DNA of 64,000 bases from Sphingomonas glaciei (GTDB lineage Bacteria; Pseudomonadota; Alphaproteobacteria; Sphingomonadales; Sphingomonadaceae): the NCBI RefSeq assembly GCF_023380025.1, contig NZ_CP097253.1, forward strand, positions 1,302,001-1,366,000, written 5' to 3'. Positions within the stretch are counted from its first letter, which is position 1; each line of letters begins with the position of its first letter. The notes beneath the pieces were generated by a model that was not told the DNA's origin, made no database searches, and saw nothing but the letters and a program-made list of their open reading frames with translations. A program made the translations under genes and the position numbers. This document shows positions 42,966 to 50,755 of this stretch, in pieces.

Positions 42966-43804
42966 TTTAGTGCCGTCCCGGCCATCGCCGCGATGATCTG
43001 TTTCTGAAAGATGAGGTAGACGATAAAAATCGGAAGCGAGGCGAACACCGCCTGCGCCATCAGGAAACCCAGCCCGCTGGTCTGGGCATAATTCATCTGC
43101 GCCGCCGCCAGTCCCACCGTCAGCGTGTACATGTCGCTGCGCGTGGCCGAGATCAGCGGCCACCAGTAATCGTTCCAGCTGCCGAGGAAGGTGAACACCG
43201 CCAGCGTCGATTGCGCCGGCACCGTCAGCGGAAGGATGATGCGGGTGAAGATGCGCCAGTGACTTGCCCCGTCGAGCAGCGCCGCTTCGTCCAGTTCGCG
43301 CGGGATCGCCCGCATATATTGCGTCATGAAAAAGACGCCAAAGCTGGTGGTCAGGCCGGGCAGGATCAGTCCCGGATAGCTGTTGTGAAGGTTGGCCCAG
43401 GCGAACAATTGGTGCTGCGACAGGATCACCGCTTGCCCTGGAATGGCGAGGCCCATCAGCACGAACAGGAACAGCAGCCGCCGCCCGCGAAACTCCAGCC
43501 GGGCGAAGCCATAGCCGGCCAGGCTGGTCAGGATCAGCACGCCCAGCGTCGTTCCCGCCGATACGATCAGGCTGTTCAGCAGCCAGCGCAAGGTCTGCCC
43601 ATTGCCCATGATCGCGCCGTAATTCTCGAGCGTCCACGGCGGGGACAGCGCCGCACCGCTATTGCCGACCAGCGCCGCGTTGGACTTGAAGCTCAGCGCC
43701 AGCGTCCACAGCAAGGGCGCCAGCATGATCGCCGCGCCGATGCCCAGCGCGATCGCTGCCGGCAACGGCAGGCGCGTTCGGGCGGCTACCGCATCAGCGG
43801 CCAC
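42962..43804 (-). CDS. Sugar ABC transporter permease, MalG type
   Basis: An inner-membrane permease of 280 residues with six helices. The EAA loop that docks the ATPase is EAALLDGASHWRIFTRIILPL. The N-terminal helix (ALGIGAAIMLAPLLWTLALSF) and C-terminal helix are typical of CUT1 MalG proteins. The start GTG 43804 overlaps the upstream permease gene by 11 bases. Confidence 0.93.
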   Translation of the reverse strand: MAADAVAARTRLPLPAAIALGIGAAIMLAPLLWTLALSFKSNAALVGNSGAALSPPWTLENYGAIMGNGQTLRWLLNSLIVSAGTTLGVLILTSLAGYGFARLEFRGRRLLFLFVLMGLAIPGQAVILSQHQLFAWANLHNSYPGLILPGLTTSFGVFFMTQYMRAIPRELDEAALLDGASHWRIFTRIILPLTVPAQSTLAVFTFLGSWNDYWWPLISATRSDMYTLTVGLAAAQMNYAQTSGLGFLMAQAVFASLPIFIVYLIFQKQIIAAMAGTALK

Positions 43805-44681
43805 CGTCGCCCTCCCCCGCCCGGCCGGTCAGCCAATATTGGGTCAGCGTCACCACCAGGATGATCGCGAACAGCACTTCGGCGGCGGCCTGCGCATAGC
43901 CCAGCTCCCAGCGCCCGAACGCGACTTCGTTCATGAACAATACGACCGTCCGCGATGCTCCGCTCGGACCGCCCGCGGTCAGCAATTGCGCTTGTCCGAA
44001 CAACTGCAGTTGCGCCGCGGTCTGCAGCATCACGACCAGGATGGTGGTGCGTTTGAGCGATGGGACGGTGATCGAAGCGAAGGTCCGCCAGCGGCTCGCC
44101 CGGTCCAGCGCCGCCGCCTCGTACAGGTCGGCAGGCACCTGCTGCAGCCCGGCCAGGAACAGCAGCATCGGCAGCCCGATCGACCACCAGATGGTGGTGA
44201 TCGCCAGCGCCCACAGCGCGAGGCTGGGCGAGGACAGGAACGGTAGCGGCTCGGCCCCCAGCGCCTGCGCCGCCTCGCCCAACAGACCGGCGTCGGGCGC
44301 GAGGATGAAACGCCAGATCAGGGTCACGATTGTGACCGACAGCACCGCCGAACTGAAGAAGATTCCGCGCAGCACTGCAGCACCCCGGCTCGCCCGGTTG
44401 AGCGCCAGCGCCAGGGCCAGCGCAATCGCGGTCAGGATCGGCACCACCATCAGGGTGACGACAAAGGTGTTGATCAGGCTCTGCCCAAACACCGGGTCGG
44501 CCAGCAATCGTCCGTAATTGGCCAAGCCCGCGAACCGGCCATCACCCCAGATGTCGACGATGTGCAGCGACAGCCACATGCCGTGCAGCGTCGGCAGGAT
44601 CAGGACCGCGCAATAGATGAGAAGAAACGGCCCGACGAAGGCGAGCCCTGGATCGCGGCGGACGGACCGGAGCCCGCTCAC
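43794..44681 (-). CDS. Sugar ABC transporter permease, MalF type
   Basis: An inner-membrane permease of 295 residues with six helices (first FVGPFLLIYCAVLILPTLHGMW). The EAA loop is YEAAALDRASRWRTFASITVPSL. It pairs with the MalG-type subunit. The start GTG 44681 overlaps the ATPase stop by 4 bases. Confidence 0.93.
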   Translation of the reverse strand: MSGLRSVRRDPGLAFVGPFLLIYCAVLILPTLHGMWLSLHIVDIWGDGRFAGLANYGRLLADPVFGQSLINTFVVTLMVVPILTAIALALALALNRASRGAAVLRGIFFSSAVLSVTIVTLIWRFILAPDAGLLGEAAQALGAEPLPFLSSPSLALWALAITTIWWSIGLPMLLFLAGLQQVPADLYEAAALDRASRWRTFASITVPSLKRTTILVVMLQTAAQLQLFGQAQLLTAGGPSGASRTVVLFMNEVAFGRWELGYAQAAAEVLFAIILVVTLTQYWLTGRAGEGDGGR

Positions 44682-45769
44682 TCCGCCGCCCGGTGGAAGC
44701 CGCTGCCGTCGGGCCCGAACAGATGCGCCGACTGCCCGTCGATCGCCAGCATGATCTGGTCGCCCGTCTTGAGCGACGTGGTGCCGACATCCTCGCCGGT
44801 GATAGCACCGCCGTCGGCCAGCTTGGCATAGACCAGGCTGCGCTCCCCCAGGCGCTCGACCAGAACGACCTCTGCGGCCACCCCCTCCGGGGCGACCCGG
44901 ACATGTTCGGGGCGAAGGCCGAGTTCGATCGCACCGCTTTGCGGCAATCCCGCGCGCGGCACCTGCGTCTCGATTCGCGTACCGTCGCCCAACATCACCG
45001 CCGCATATTCGCCGCCGTCGACCAGCCGCACCGGCAACATGGTCATCGCCGGCGATCCGACGAATTGCGCGACGAAGCGATTGGCCGGCCGCAGATAGAT
45101 TTCCATCGGCGCTGCGACCTGCTGGATCTGGCGGTCGTGGAATACCACGATGCGGTCGGCCAGCGTCATCGCCTCGGCCTGGTCATGCGTAACCATGACG
45201 ACGCCCGCGTCGACCCGGTCGCGCAGCTGCGCCAGTTCGACCCGAGTGCGCAGGCGCAGGGCGGCGTCGAGGTTGGACAAGGGTTCGTCGAGCAGGAACA
45301 GTTGCGGCTTCTTGACGATCGCGCGTCCGATCGCGACCCGCTGGCGCTGTCCGCCCGACAATTGTGCCGGCTTGCGATCAAGCAGCGGCTCGATCTCCAA
45401 CACCCGCGCGGCGTCGGCGATCAGCGCGTCGATCTCGGCTTGCGGGACCTTGGCGTTGCGGAGGCCGAACGCCATATTCTCGCGCACGCTCATGTGCGGG
45501 TAGAGCGCGTAGGACTGGAACACCATGGCGACGTCGCGCTCGCCCGGGCCGAGTGTATCGATCCGGCGATCCTCCAAGATCACCTCCCCGCTGTCGGCGG
45601 TTTCGAGCCCGGCGATGATCCGCAGCAGGGTGGTCTTGCCCGACCCCGAAGGCCCAAGGAAGGCGATGAATTCGCGCGGCGCGATGTCGAGATCGACCGC
45701 CTCCAGCACCTGGGTTCCCCCAAACGACTTTGACACGCCGCGAAGCTGAAGACCTGGCACGACGGGCAA
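44678..45769 (-). CDS. Sugar ABC transporter ATPase (UgpC/MalK type)
   Basis: The energising ATPase of the importer, 363 residues. Walker A is GPSGSGKTT (about 39-47), the signature LSGGQRQRVAIGRAI, and Walker B LFLLDEPLSNLDA. A C-terminal TOBE/OB region (about 240-355) is typical of CUT1 ATPases that serve oligosaccharide systems. The start TTG 45769 is weak; GTG 45760 is a close alternative. It is the first gene of the four-gene operon and lies 32 bases after the phosphatase gene. Confidence 0.93.
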   Translation of the reverse strand: MPVVPGLQLRGVSKSFGGTQVLEAVDLDIAPREFIAFLGPSGSGKTTLLRIIAGLETADSGEVILEDRRIDTLGPGERDVAMVFQSYALYPHMSVRENMAFGLRNAKVPQAEIDALIADAARVLEIEPLLDRKPAQLSGGQRQRVAIGRAIVKKPQLFLLDEPLSNLDAALRLRTRVELAQLRDRVDAGVVMVTHDQAEAMTLADRIVVFHDRQIQQVAAPMEIYLRPANRFVAQFVGSPAMTMLPVRLVDGGEYAAVMLGDGTRIETQVPRAGLPQSGAIELGLRPEHVRVAPEGVAAEVVLVERLGERSLVYAKLADGGAITGEDVGTTSLKTGDQIMLAIDGQSAHLFGPDGSGFHRAAE

Positions 45770-45801
45770 CTTAGCGGTGAGTCACGTCCCTGCAACAACC
45801 A

Positions 45802-46560
45802 TTATCGGGAAAGCAGCTCCACCGCCTGCTCAAACAGCGTTGGGGTCGCCGCCGCGACGATCGCGCCCGGCTCAAAGTCGGTTCCGCCCCGCCAATCGCC
45901 AATCACCCCGCCAGCGCCGCGCACCACCGGCACCAGCGCCGCCCAATCGTGCCGCTTCAGTCCGCTTTCGACCACTAGGTCGAGATGCCCGGCAGCCAGC
46001 CGCGCATAGGCCAGCGCGTCATACCCGTAGCGGGTCAGCCGAACCGAGCGGCGCACCCGGTCGAAGGCTTCGGCCTCGGCGCCGGAAAAGAGATGCGGAT
46101 CGGTCGACGACAGTCGGGCCTGCGCCAGGCTGGTGCAGCTCGAAACCCGCACCGGCTGGCCATTGAGGGTCGCCGCGCCCGGCATGCCGATCATCAACTC
46201 GTCGAGCGCGGGCGCATCGATGAACCCGGCGATCGGCTCGCCGTCCTCCAGCAGTGCGACAAGGGTGGTCCAGCTCGGCAGGCCGCAAATCAGCGCGCGC
46301 GTCCCGTCGATCGGGTCGAGCAGCCAGCGCCGCGACGATTGCTCGCGGACGAGGCCATATTCCTCGCCCTCGATCCCGTCCTCGGGGTGCGCTGCCTCGA
46401 TTTCCGCCCGCAACGCCCGCTCCGCCGCGCGGTCCAGTTCGGTGACCGGATCGTAGGCGCCCTCCCCCGCCTTGTTGTCGGCATCGGGAACCGCCGCACC
46501 GCGCGTCATCGCGCGCGCGGTTGCAGAAAGCTGGTGGAGGAAGGGAAGAAGGTCAGCCAT
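45802..46560 (-). CDS. Inositol-monophosphatase family phosphatase (HisN-like)
   Basis: A Mg2+-dependent phosphatase, 252 residues. Metal-site motifs are EGEEYG (Glu), LLDPIDGTRALI (DPIDGT) and LKRHDWAALVPVVRGAGG (WD-type). The sequence resembles the HisN histidinol-phosphate phosphatases of alphaproteobacteria, but sugar-phosphate or inositol-phosphate substrates cannot be excluded. It lies between the MFS gene and the ABC operon on the same strand with short gaps (67 and 32 bases), so it may be co-transcribed. Confidence 0.87.
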   Translation of the reverse strand: MADLLPFLHQLSATARAMTRGAAVPDADNKAGEGAYDPVTELDRAAERALRAEIEAAHPEDGIEGEEYGLVREQSSRRWLLDPIDGTRALICGLPSWTTLVALLEDGEPIAGFIDAPALDELMIGMPGAATLNGQPVRVSSCTSLAQARLSSTDPHLFSGAEAEAFDRVRRSVRLTRYGYDALAYARLAAGHLDLVVESGLKRHDWAALVPVVRGAGGVIGDWRGGTDFEPGAIVAAATPTLFEQAVELLSR

Positions 46561-46627
46561 GCGCCGGCCTTAACCCACTCCTCCGCTCTCGCGAAGCGGG
46601 CTGGCACAAGTCCTTCGGCCCAGCCGG

Positions 46628-48133
46628 TCAGGCCTCCCGGACCCTCAGCGTCGCAAGCGCGGCCAGCCCCATCACCGCCGCCGCAAAGGCCATGGTCCAG
46701 ATCGGCTCGCCGGGGAAAAAGGCCTTCATGATCGAACCCATCACCGTCGCCACCAACAGCTGGGGCACGACGATGAAGATGTTGAACAGCCCCATGTAGG
46801 TGCCGAGCTTGGCCTGCGGCAGCGCGCTGGCGAGGATGGCGTAGGGCATGGCGAGGATCGAAGCCCAGGCGATGCCGACGCCGATCTCGGCCAGCAGCAG
46901 GTGCTGCGGATCGCGCAGGAGGAAGAAGCTGGCGTAGCCGAGAGCCCCGGCGCCGAGGCACAGGGCATGGGTTCGGGCCTTGCCGATCCGCTTCGCCAGC
47001 GCGGGCAGGACCAGCAGCGCAGCGATCGCCGCGACGCCATTGTAGACGGCGAACAGCACGCCGACCCAATTGCCCGCCTCCTGATAGAGCGCGCTGTCGG
47101 GGTCGCTGGCGCGGAAGAAGTTCTGGGCGACCACCGGGGTGGTATTGATCCACATGATGAACAGCGCCGACCAGCTGAAGAACTGGACCAGCGCAAGCTG
47201 CTTCATCACCGGCGGCATGCCGGAGAAATCGCCGACCAGGCTGCCGAGCATCCCTGAGCCGCGGCCGCGCTTAGCGGCGGCGATGGCGAAGGCCGACAGC
47301 GCGCCATAAGCGACCAGCAAGCCGCCCAGCAGGTAAACCTCTTTCTCGAGCCCGAGTTCGGGTACCAGCGCGATCACCAGCCCGCCCGCCGCGCCCCATA
47401 CGAAGGGGACGAGCATCGAGCGGCTGGCCAGGGCCGCGCGGCTGTCGTCGAGCGCGTGGCCAGGCGCTTCGCCGAAGCTGAGCATCTGCTCCGGTGAATA
47501 TTCGCGGGTGGTCAGCACCGTCCACATCACCGCCAGGAACAGCGCGGCGCCTCCGGCCCAGAAACTCCATTTGACCGTGTCGGGAATGGCACCACCGGCG
47601 GCGACGTTGCTGACGCCCCAATGTTCGAGGAGGTAGGGGAAGATCGAACCAATCACCGCCCCGGCGCCGATGAAGGCGGTCTGCACCGCATAGCCGGCGG
47701 TATGCTGATCGCGGCGAAGCTGGTCGCCGACGAAGGCGCGGAACGGCTCCATCGAGATGTTGAGGCTGGCATCGAGCATCCACAGCAGGGCAGCCGCGGT
47801 CAGCAGCACGGGAGCGAGCGGCATCAGCAGCAGCGACAGCGCCGCAAGCAGCGCGCCCGCAACGAAGTACGGACGGCGCCGACCGAACCGGCCGAGCCAG
47901 GTCCGATCGCTCATGAAGCCGATGATCGGCTGGACCAGCAGACCGGTGAGCGGCGCCGCGACCCACAGCGCCGGCAGGTCGTCGAGGCTGGCGCCGAGCG
48001 ACTGGAAGACCCGGCTCATGTTCGCATTCTGGAGCGCGAAGCCGATCTGGATCCCGAAGAAGCCGAACGAGATGTTCCACAGCCCCGCCCAGCTCTGCCG
48101 CGGCTTTTCGAGCCGGCCCGTCACCTGATCCAT
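46628..48133 (-). CDS. MFS sugar transporter (maltose/sucrose, GPH/SLC45-like)
   Basis: A 12-helix inner-membrane symporter of 501 residues. The start [20 protein letters not shown] leads to [20 protein letters not shown], a signature of bacterial maltose/sucrose carriers such as Caulobacter MalY. The MFS loop [18 protein letters not shown] is intact. AGGAGG lies upstream of ATG 48133. It is divergent from the FucP-like transporter over a promoter with a GAATA-GG-TATTC palindrome. It likely carries maltose or maltodextrins released by the amylase. Confidence 0.9.
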   Translation of the reverse strand: MDQVTGRLEKPRQSWAGLWNISFGFFGIQIGFALQNANMSRVFQSLGASLDDLPALWVAAPLTGLLVQPIIGFMSDRTWLGRFGRRRPYFVAGALLAALSLLLMPLAPVLLTAAALLWMLDASLNISMEPFRAFVGDQLRRDQHTAGYAVQTAFIGAGAVIGSIFPYLLEHWGVSNVAAGGAIPDTVKWSFWAGGAALFLAVMWTVLTTREYSPEQMLSFGEAPGHALDDSRAALASRSMLVPFVWGAAGGLVIALVPELGLEKEVYLLGGLLVAYGALSAFAIAAAKRGRGSGMLGSLVGDFSGMPPVMKQLALVQFFSWSALFIMWINTTPVVAQNFFRASDPDSALYQEAGNWVGVLFAVYNGVAAIAALLVLPALAKRIGKARTHALCLGAGALGYASFFLLRDPQHLLLAEIGVGIAWASILAMPYAILASALPQAKLGTYMGLFNIFIVVPQLLVATVMGSIMKAFFPGEPIWTMAFAAAVMGLAALATLRVREA

Positions 48134-48202
48134 GCACACTCCTCCTGGCGGCGCAGACAAGCAGGAAAGGGTGGCAGTGCCAATGCTTGGTGCAGTGCAG
48201 CA

Positions 48203-48214
48203 GAATAGGTATTC
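48203..48214. promoter_or_regulatory. Candidate LacI-type operator between transporters
   Basis: GAATA-GG-TATTC is a palindrome with 5-bp arms in the 140-base divergent region, 70 bases from one start and 60 from the other. The 14-base window around it matches the site at 50631-50644 at 10 of 14 positions. Confidence 0.5.
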
Positions 48215-48273
48215 ACAGGTGACAGGAACGTGGGCGGCGCTAGCGTCCCGGGCCAGTACCTAGGGGAGTTCGG

Positions 48274-49563
48274 ATGGCCGTAGCCGCACCAGCAGATGTC
48301 AGCAGCAGCGAAGCCGCAGACGGCGTCGATGCGCCTGAGCTGCGCTATTTCGTCTTCGCTTTGTTCTTCATCTTCGGCGGCATCACCAGCCTCAATGACG
48401 TCATCCTGCCCAAGCTGAAGGAGCTGTTCACGCTCAACTACACGCAGGCGATGCTGGTGCAGTTCTGCTTCTTCACCGCTTATCTGGTGATCGGAATACC
48501 GGGGGCGCAGCTGGTCAAGCGGATCGGATACATGCGCGGGGCGATGACCGGCCTGCTGGTGATGATGGCCGGCTGCCTGCTGTTCATCCCGGCCTCGCGG
48601 ACGGCGACCTATGGCCTGTTCCTGTTCGCGCTCTTCGTGCTGGCGAGCGGCGTCGTCGTGGTGCAAGTGGTCGCGAACCCACTGATCAGCCTGCTCGGCA
48701 AGGCGCAGACGGTGCACAGCCGCCTGACCTTCGCACAGGCGTTCAACAGCCTCGGCACGACCGTGTTTCCGATCGTCGGCTCGGCGCTGATCCTCGGTGG
48801 CTTGGCGGGCGTCAGCGCGTCGGACTTCAGCGGCGCGGAGCTCGCGGCCTATCGCACTGCCGAGACCCAGGCGATCAGCAACACCTACATCGGCCTTGCC
48901 GTGGCGCTGCTGGTCATTGCAGGCGCGGTGTTCCTGTTCCGCAACCGCCTGCCTAACGAGAGCCACGAGAAGAGCTCGCCGCTGGCCGGTTTCTCGCTGC
49001 TCGGCCGCAAGCGGTTCGGTTTCGGTGCGCTGTGCATCTTCCTCTACGTCGGCGCCGAGGTCTCGATCGGGTCGCTGATCGTCAATTATCTGCAGCAAAA
49101 GCACGTTCTTGCCCTTTCCGAGCAGGGCGCCGGCAGCCTCATCTTCCTCTACTGGGGCGGGGCGATGGTGGGGCGCTTCATCGGCAGCTGGTTCCTCCGG
49201 ATCATGAGCCCGGGCCTGATCCTCGCAAGCGTGGCTATCGGAGCGATCGCCTTGCTCGCGATCTCGACCAACAGCACCGGGGCGGTTGCTGCCTACAGCC
49301 TGCTGGCAATCGGCCTGATGAACTCGATCATGTTCCCGACCATTTTCAGCCTCGCCTGCGAGAAGCTGGGCGCGCGCGCGGCGGACGGGTCGGGGATCAT
49401 CAATATCGCCATCTTCGGCGGCGCGGTCATCCCGCTGCTGACCGGCATGCTGGCCGACGCGAGCGGTAGCCTGGCGATCGCCCTGCTGCTGCCAACCGCC
49501 TGTTATGCGGTGATCGCGGGCTACGGCTTCTACGCCCGGCGGCCGGCGTCAGACCTGGCGTAA
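48274..49563 (+). CDS. MFS glucose/galactose/fucose transporter (FucP family)
   Basis: A 12-helix symporter of 429 residues. Family features are FALFFIFGGITSLNDVILPKL, VVQVVANPLIS and LTFAQAFNSLGTTVFP. It likely imports glucose, and possibly galactose, across the inner membrane. The last residues (ASDLA) are encoded by a 14-base sequence that recurs 35 bases later, inside the convergent lacI gene end. Confidence 0.92.
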   Translation: MAVAAPADVSSSEAADGVDAPELRYFVFALFFIFGGITSLNDVILPKLKELFTLNYTQAMLVQFCFFTAYLVIGIPGAQLVKRIGYMRGAMTGLLVMMAGCLLFIPASRTATYGLFLFALFVLASGVVVVQVVANPLISLLGKAQTVHSRLTFAQAFNSLGTTVFPIVGSALILGGLAGVSASDFSGAELAAYRTAETQAISNTYIGLAVALLVIAGAVFLFRNRLPNESHEKSSPLAGFSLLGRKRFGFGALCIFLYVGAEVSIGSLIVNYLQQKHVLALSEQGAGSLIFLYWGGAMVGRFIGSWFLRIMSPGLILASVAIGAIALLAISTNSTGAVAAYSLLAIGLMNSIMFPTIFSLACEKLGARAADGSGIINIAIFGGAVIPLLTGMLADASGSLAIALLLPTACYAVIAGYGFYARRPASDLA

Positions 49564-49594
49564 GCACCCGCTTGCCGGATGCGTCAGACCTGGC
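49546..49594. repeat. 14-bp direct repeat at convergent gene ends
   Basis: GCGTCAGACCTGGC occurs at 49546-49559 in the transporter gene end and at 49581-49594 across the lacI stop codon. The two copies are 35 bases apart in the same orientation. Confidence 0.7.
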
Positions 49595-50609
49595 TTGAGC
49601 CGCGCACCTTGAGGCTTACGGGAAGCAGTCGCGGTTCGCCGTCGCGTCCCTCGATCCGCTCGATCAGCGCTTCGACCAGCGCCGAGCCGGCGGCGCGGGC
49701 GTCCTGCGCAACGGTGGTGAGCGGCGGACTGGCATAGCCGGCGGCGGCGAGGTCGTCGAAACCGACCACCGCGACGTCCCCCGGCACCTGGCGGCCGCGC
49801 TCCTGAAGCGCCTTCATCGCGCCGATCGCGGCAAGGTCGGAGGCGGCGAACAACGCGTCATAGGCAATGTCGCGACGTTCGAGTTCGGCGACCGCGGCGC
49901 GGCCCTCCTCCTCGCTCGGTCCCGCATCGACCCGCAACCTGTCGAAGGCGGGCAGATTGGCTTCGTCATGCGCCTGGACATAGCCACGGTAGCGATCGAG
50001 GAATTCGGGATAGCCTTCGCTGACGGTGCCGACGAAGCCGATCCGGCGCCGACCCAGCGCGATCAGATGCGCAGTCGCCTCGCGCCCGCCGGCCTGGTTG
50101 TCTGAGCCGATCATCGCCCCGAATTCATTGGCGCGCGGGTTGCCCCAGCAGACGAAATGGGTGCCGCGGCGAACCAGAGCCTCGAGCCGCGGGCGATATT
50201 GGAGATAATCGCCATAGCCGAGCAGGATGATGCCGTCGGCCTTGCGGCTGTCCTCGAAATCGACGTGCCAGTCGTCGCTCAATTGCTGGAAGCTGATCAG
50301 CAGATCGTAGCCATGCCCGGCGCAGGCGCGGACCATCGATCCGACCATCGACAGGTAGAAGGGATTGATCAGCGTTTCGTCGGGGGTCGGATCCTCGAAG
50401 AACAGCAGCGCGAGCGTCCGGCTCTGCTGGCGGCGCAGGCCCGAGGCATTCTTGTCAACCTTGTAGTGGAGCTGTTCGGCGGCAGCGAGGACCCGGGCCC
50501 GAGTCTCGGCGCTGACCGCGGGATTTCCGGACAAGGCACGGCTGACGGTCGGCTGCGAAACACCCGCCAGGGCCGCGATGTCGAACGATGTCGGGCGCCG
50601 CTGCGTCAT
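49584..50609 (-). CDS. LacI-family transcriptional regulator
   Basis: A sugar-responsive repressor of 341 residues. The N-terminal HTH is SFDIAALAGVSQPTVSRALSG, followed by hinge helix residues and a periplasmic-binding-like effector domain ending LPVSLKVRG. ATG 50609 removes an upstream Ser/Arg-rich extension that is not LacI-like. It is divergent from the maltodextrin receptor and likely represses it; a palindrome lies 22 bases upstream of its start. Confidence 0.93.
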   Translation of the reverse strand: MTQRRPTSFDIAALAGVSQPTVSRALSGNPAVSAETRARVLAAAEQLHYKVDKNASGLRRQQSRTLALLFFEDPTPDETLINPFYLSMVGSMVRACAGHGYDLLISFQQLSDDWHVDFEDSRKADGIILLGYGDYLQYRPRLEALVRRGTHFVCWGNPRANEFGAMIGSDNQAGGREATAHLIALGRRRIGFVGTVSEGYPEFLDRYRGYVQAHDEANLPAFDRLRVDAGPSEEEGRAAVAELERRDIAYDALFAASDLAAIGAMKALQERGRQVPGDVAVVGFDDLAAAGYASPPLTTVAQDARAAGSALVEALIERIEGRDGEPRLLPVSLKVRGSSQV

Positions 50610-50630
50610 TGCGGCCACAGTGTAGCGGGC

Positions 50631-50644
50631 TGAATACGTATGTA
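50631..50644. promoter_or_regulatory. Candidate LacI-type operator between lacI and receptor gene
   Basis: TGAATACGTATGTA has the central ATACGTAT palindrome typical of LacI-family sites with a central CG. It lies in the divergent promoter region, 22 bases from the regulator start and 112 from the receptor start. Confidence 0.5.
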
Positions 50645-50755
50645 TAGCGGGACGGCATTCTAGCCACTCCGCCAAACCCCGCATAATCTTTCGGGATTGG
50701 TGACGTGATGCGCGCTTGTTCGCCGCGCCCGTTCGACCAGGAGGGGTGACAACAG

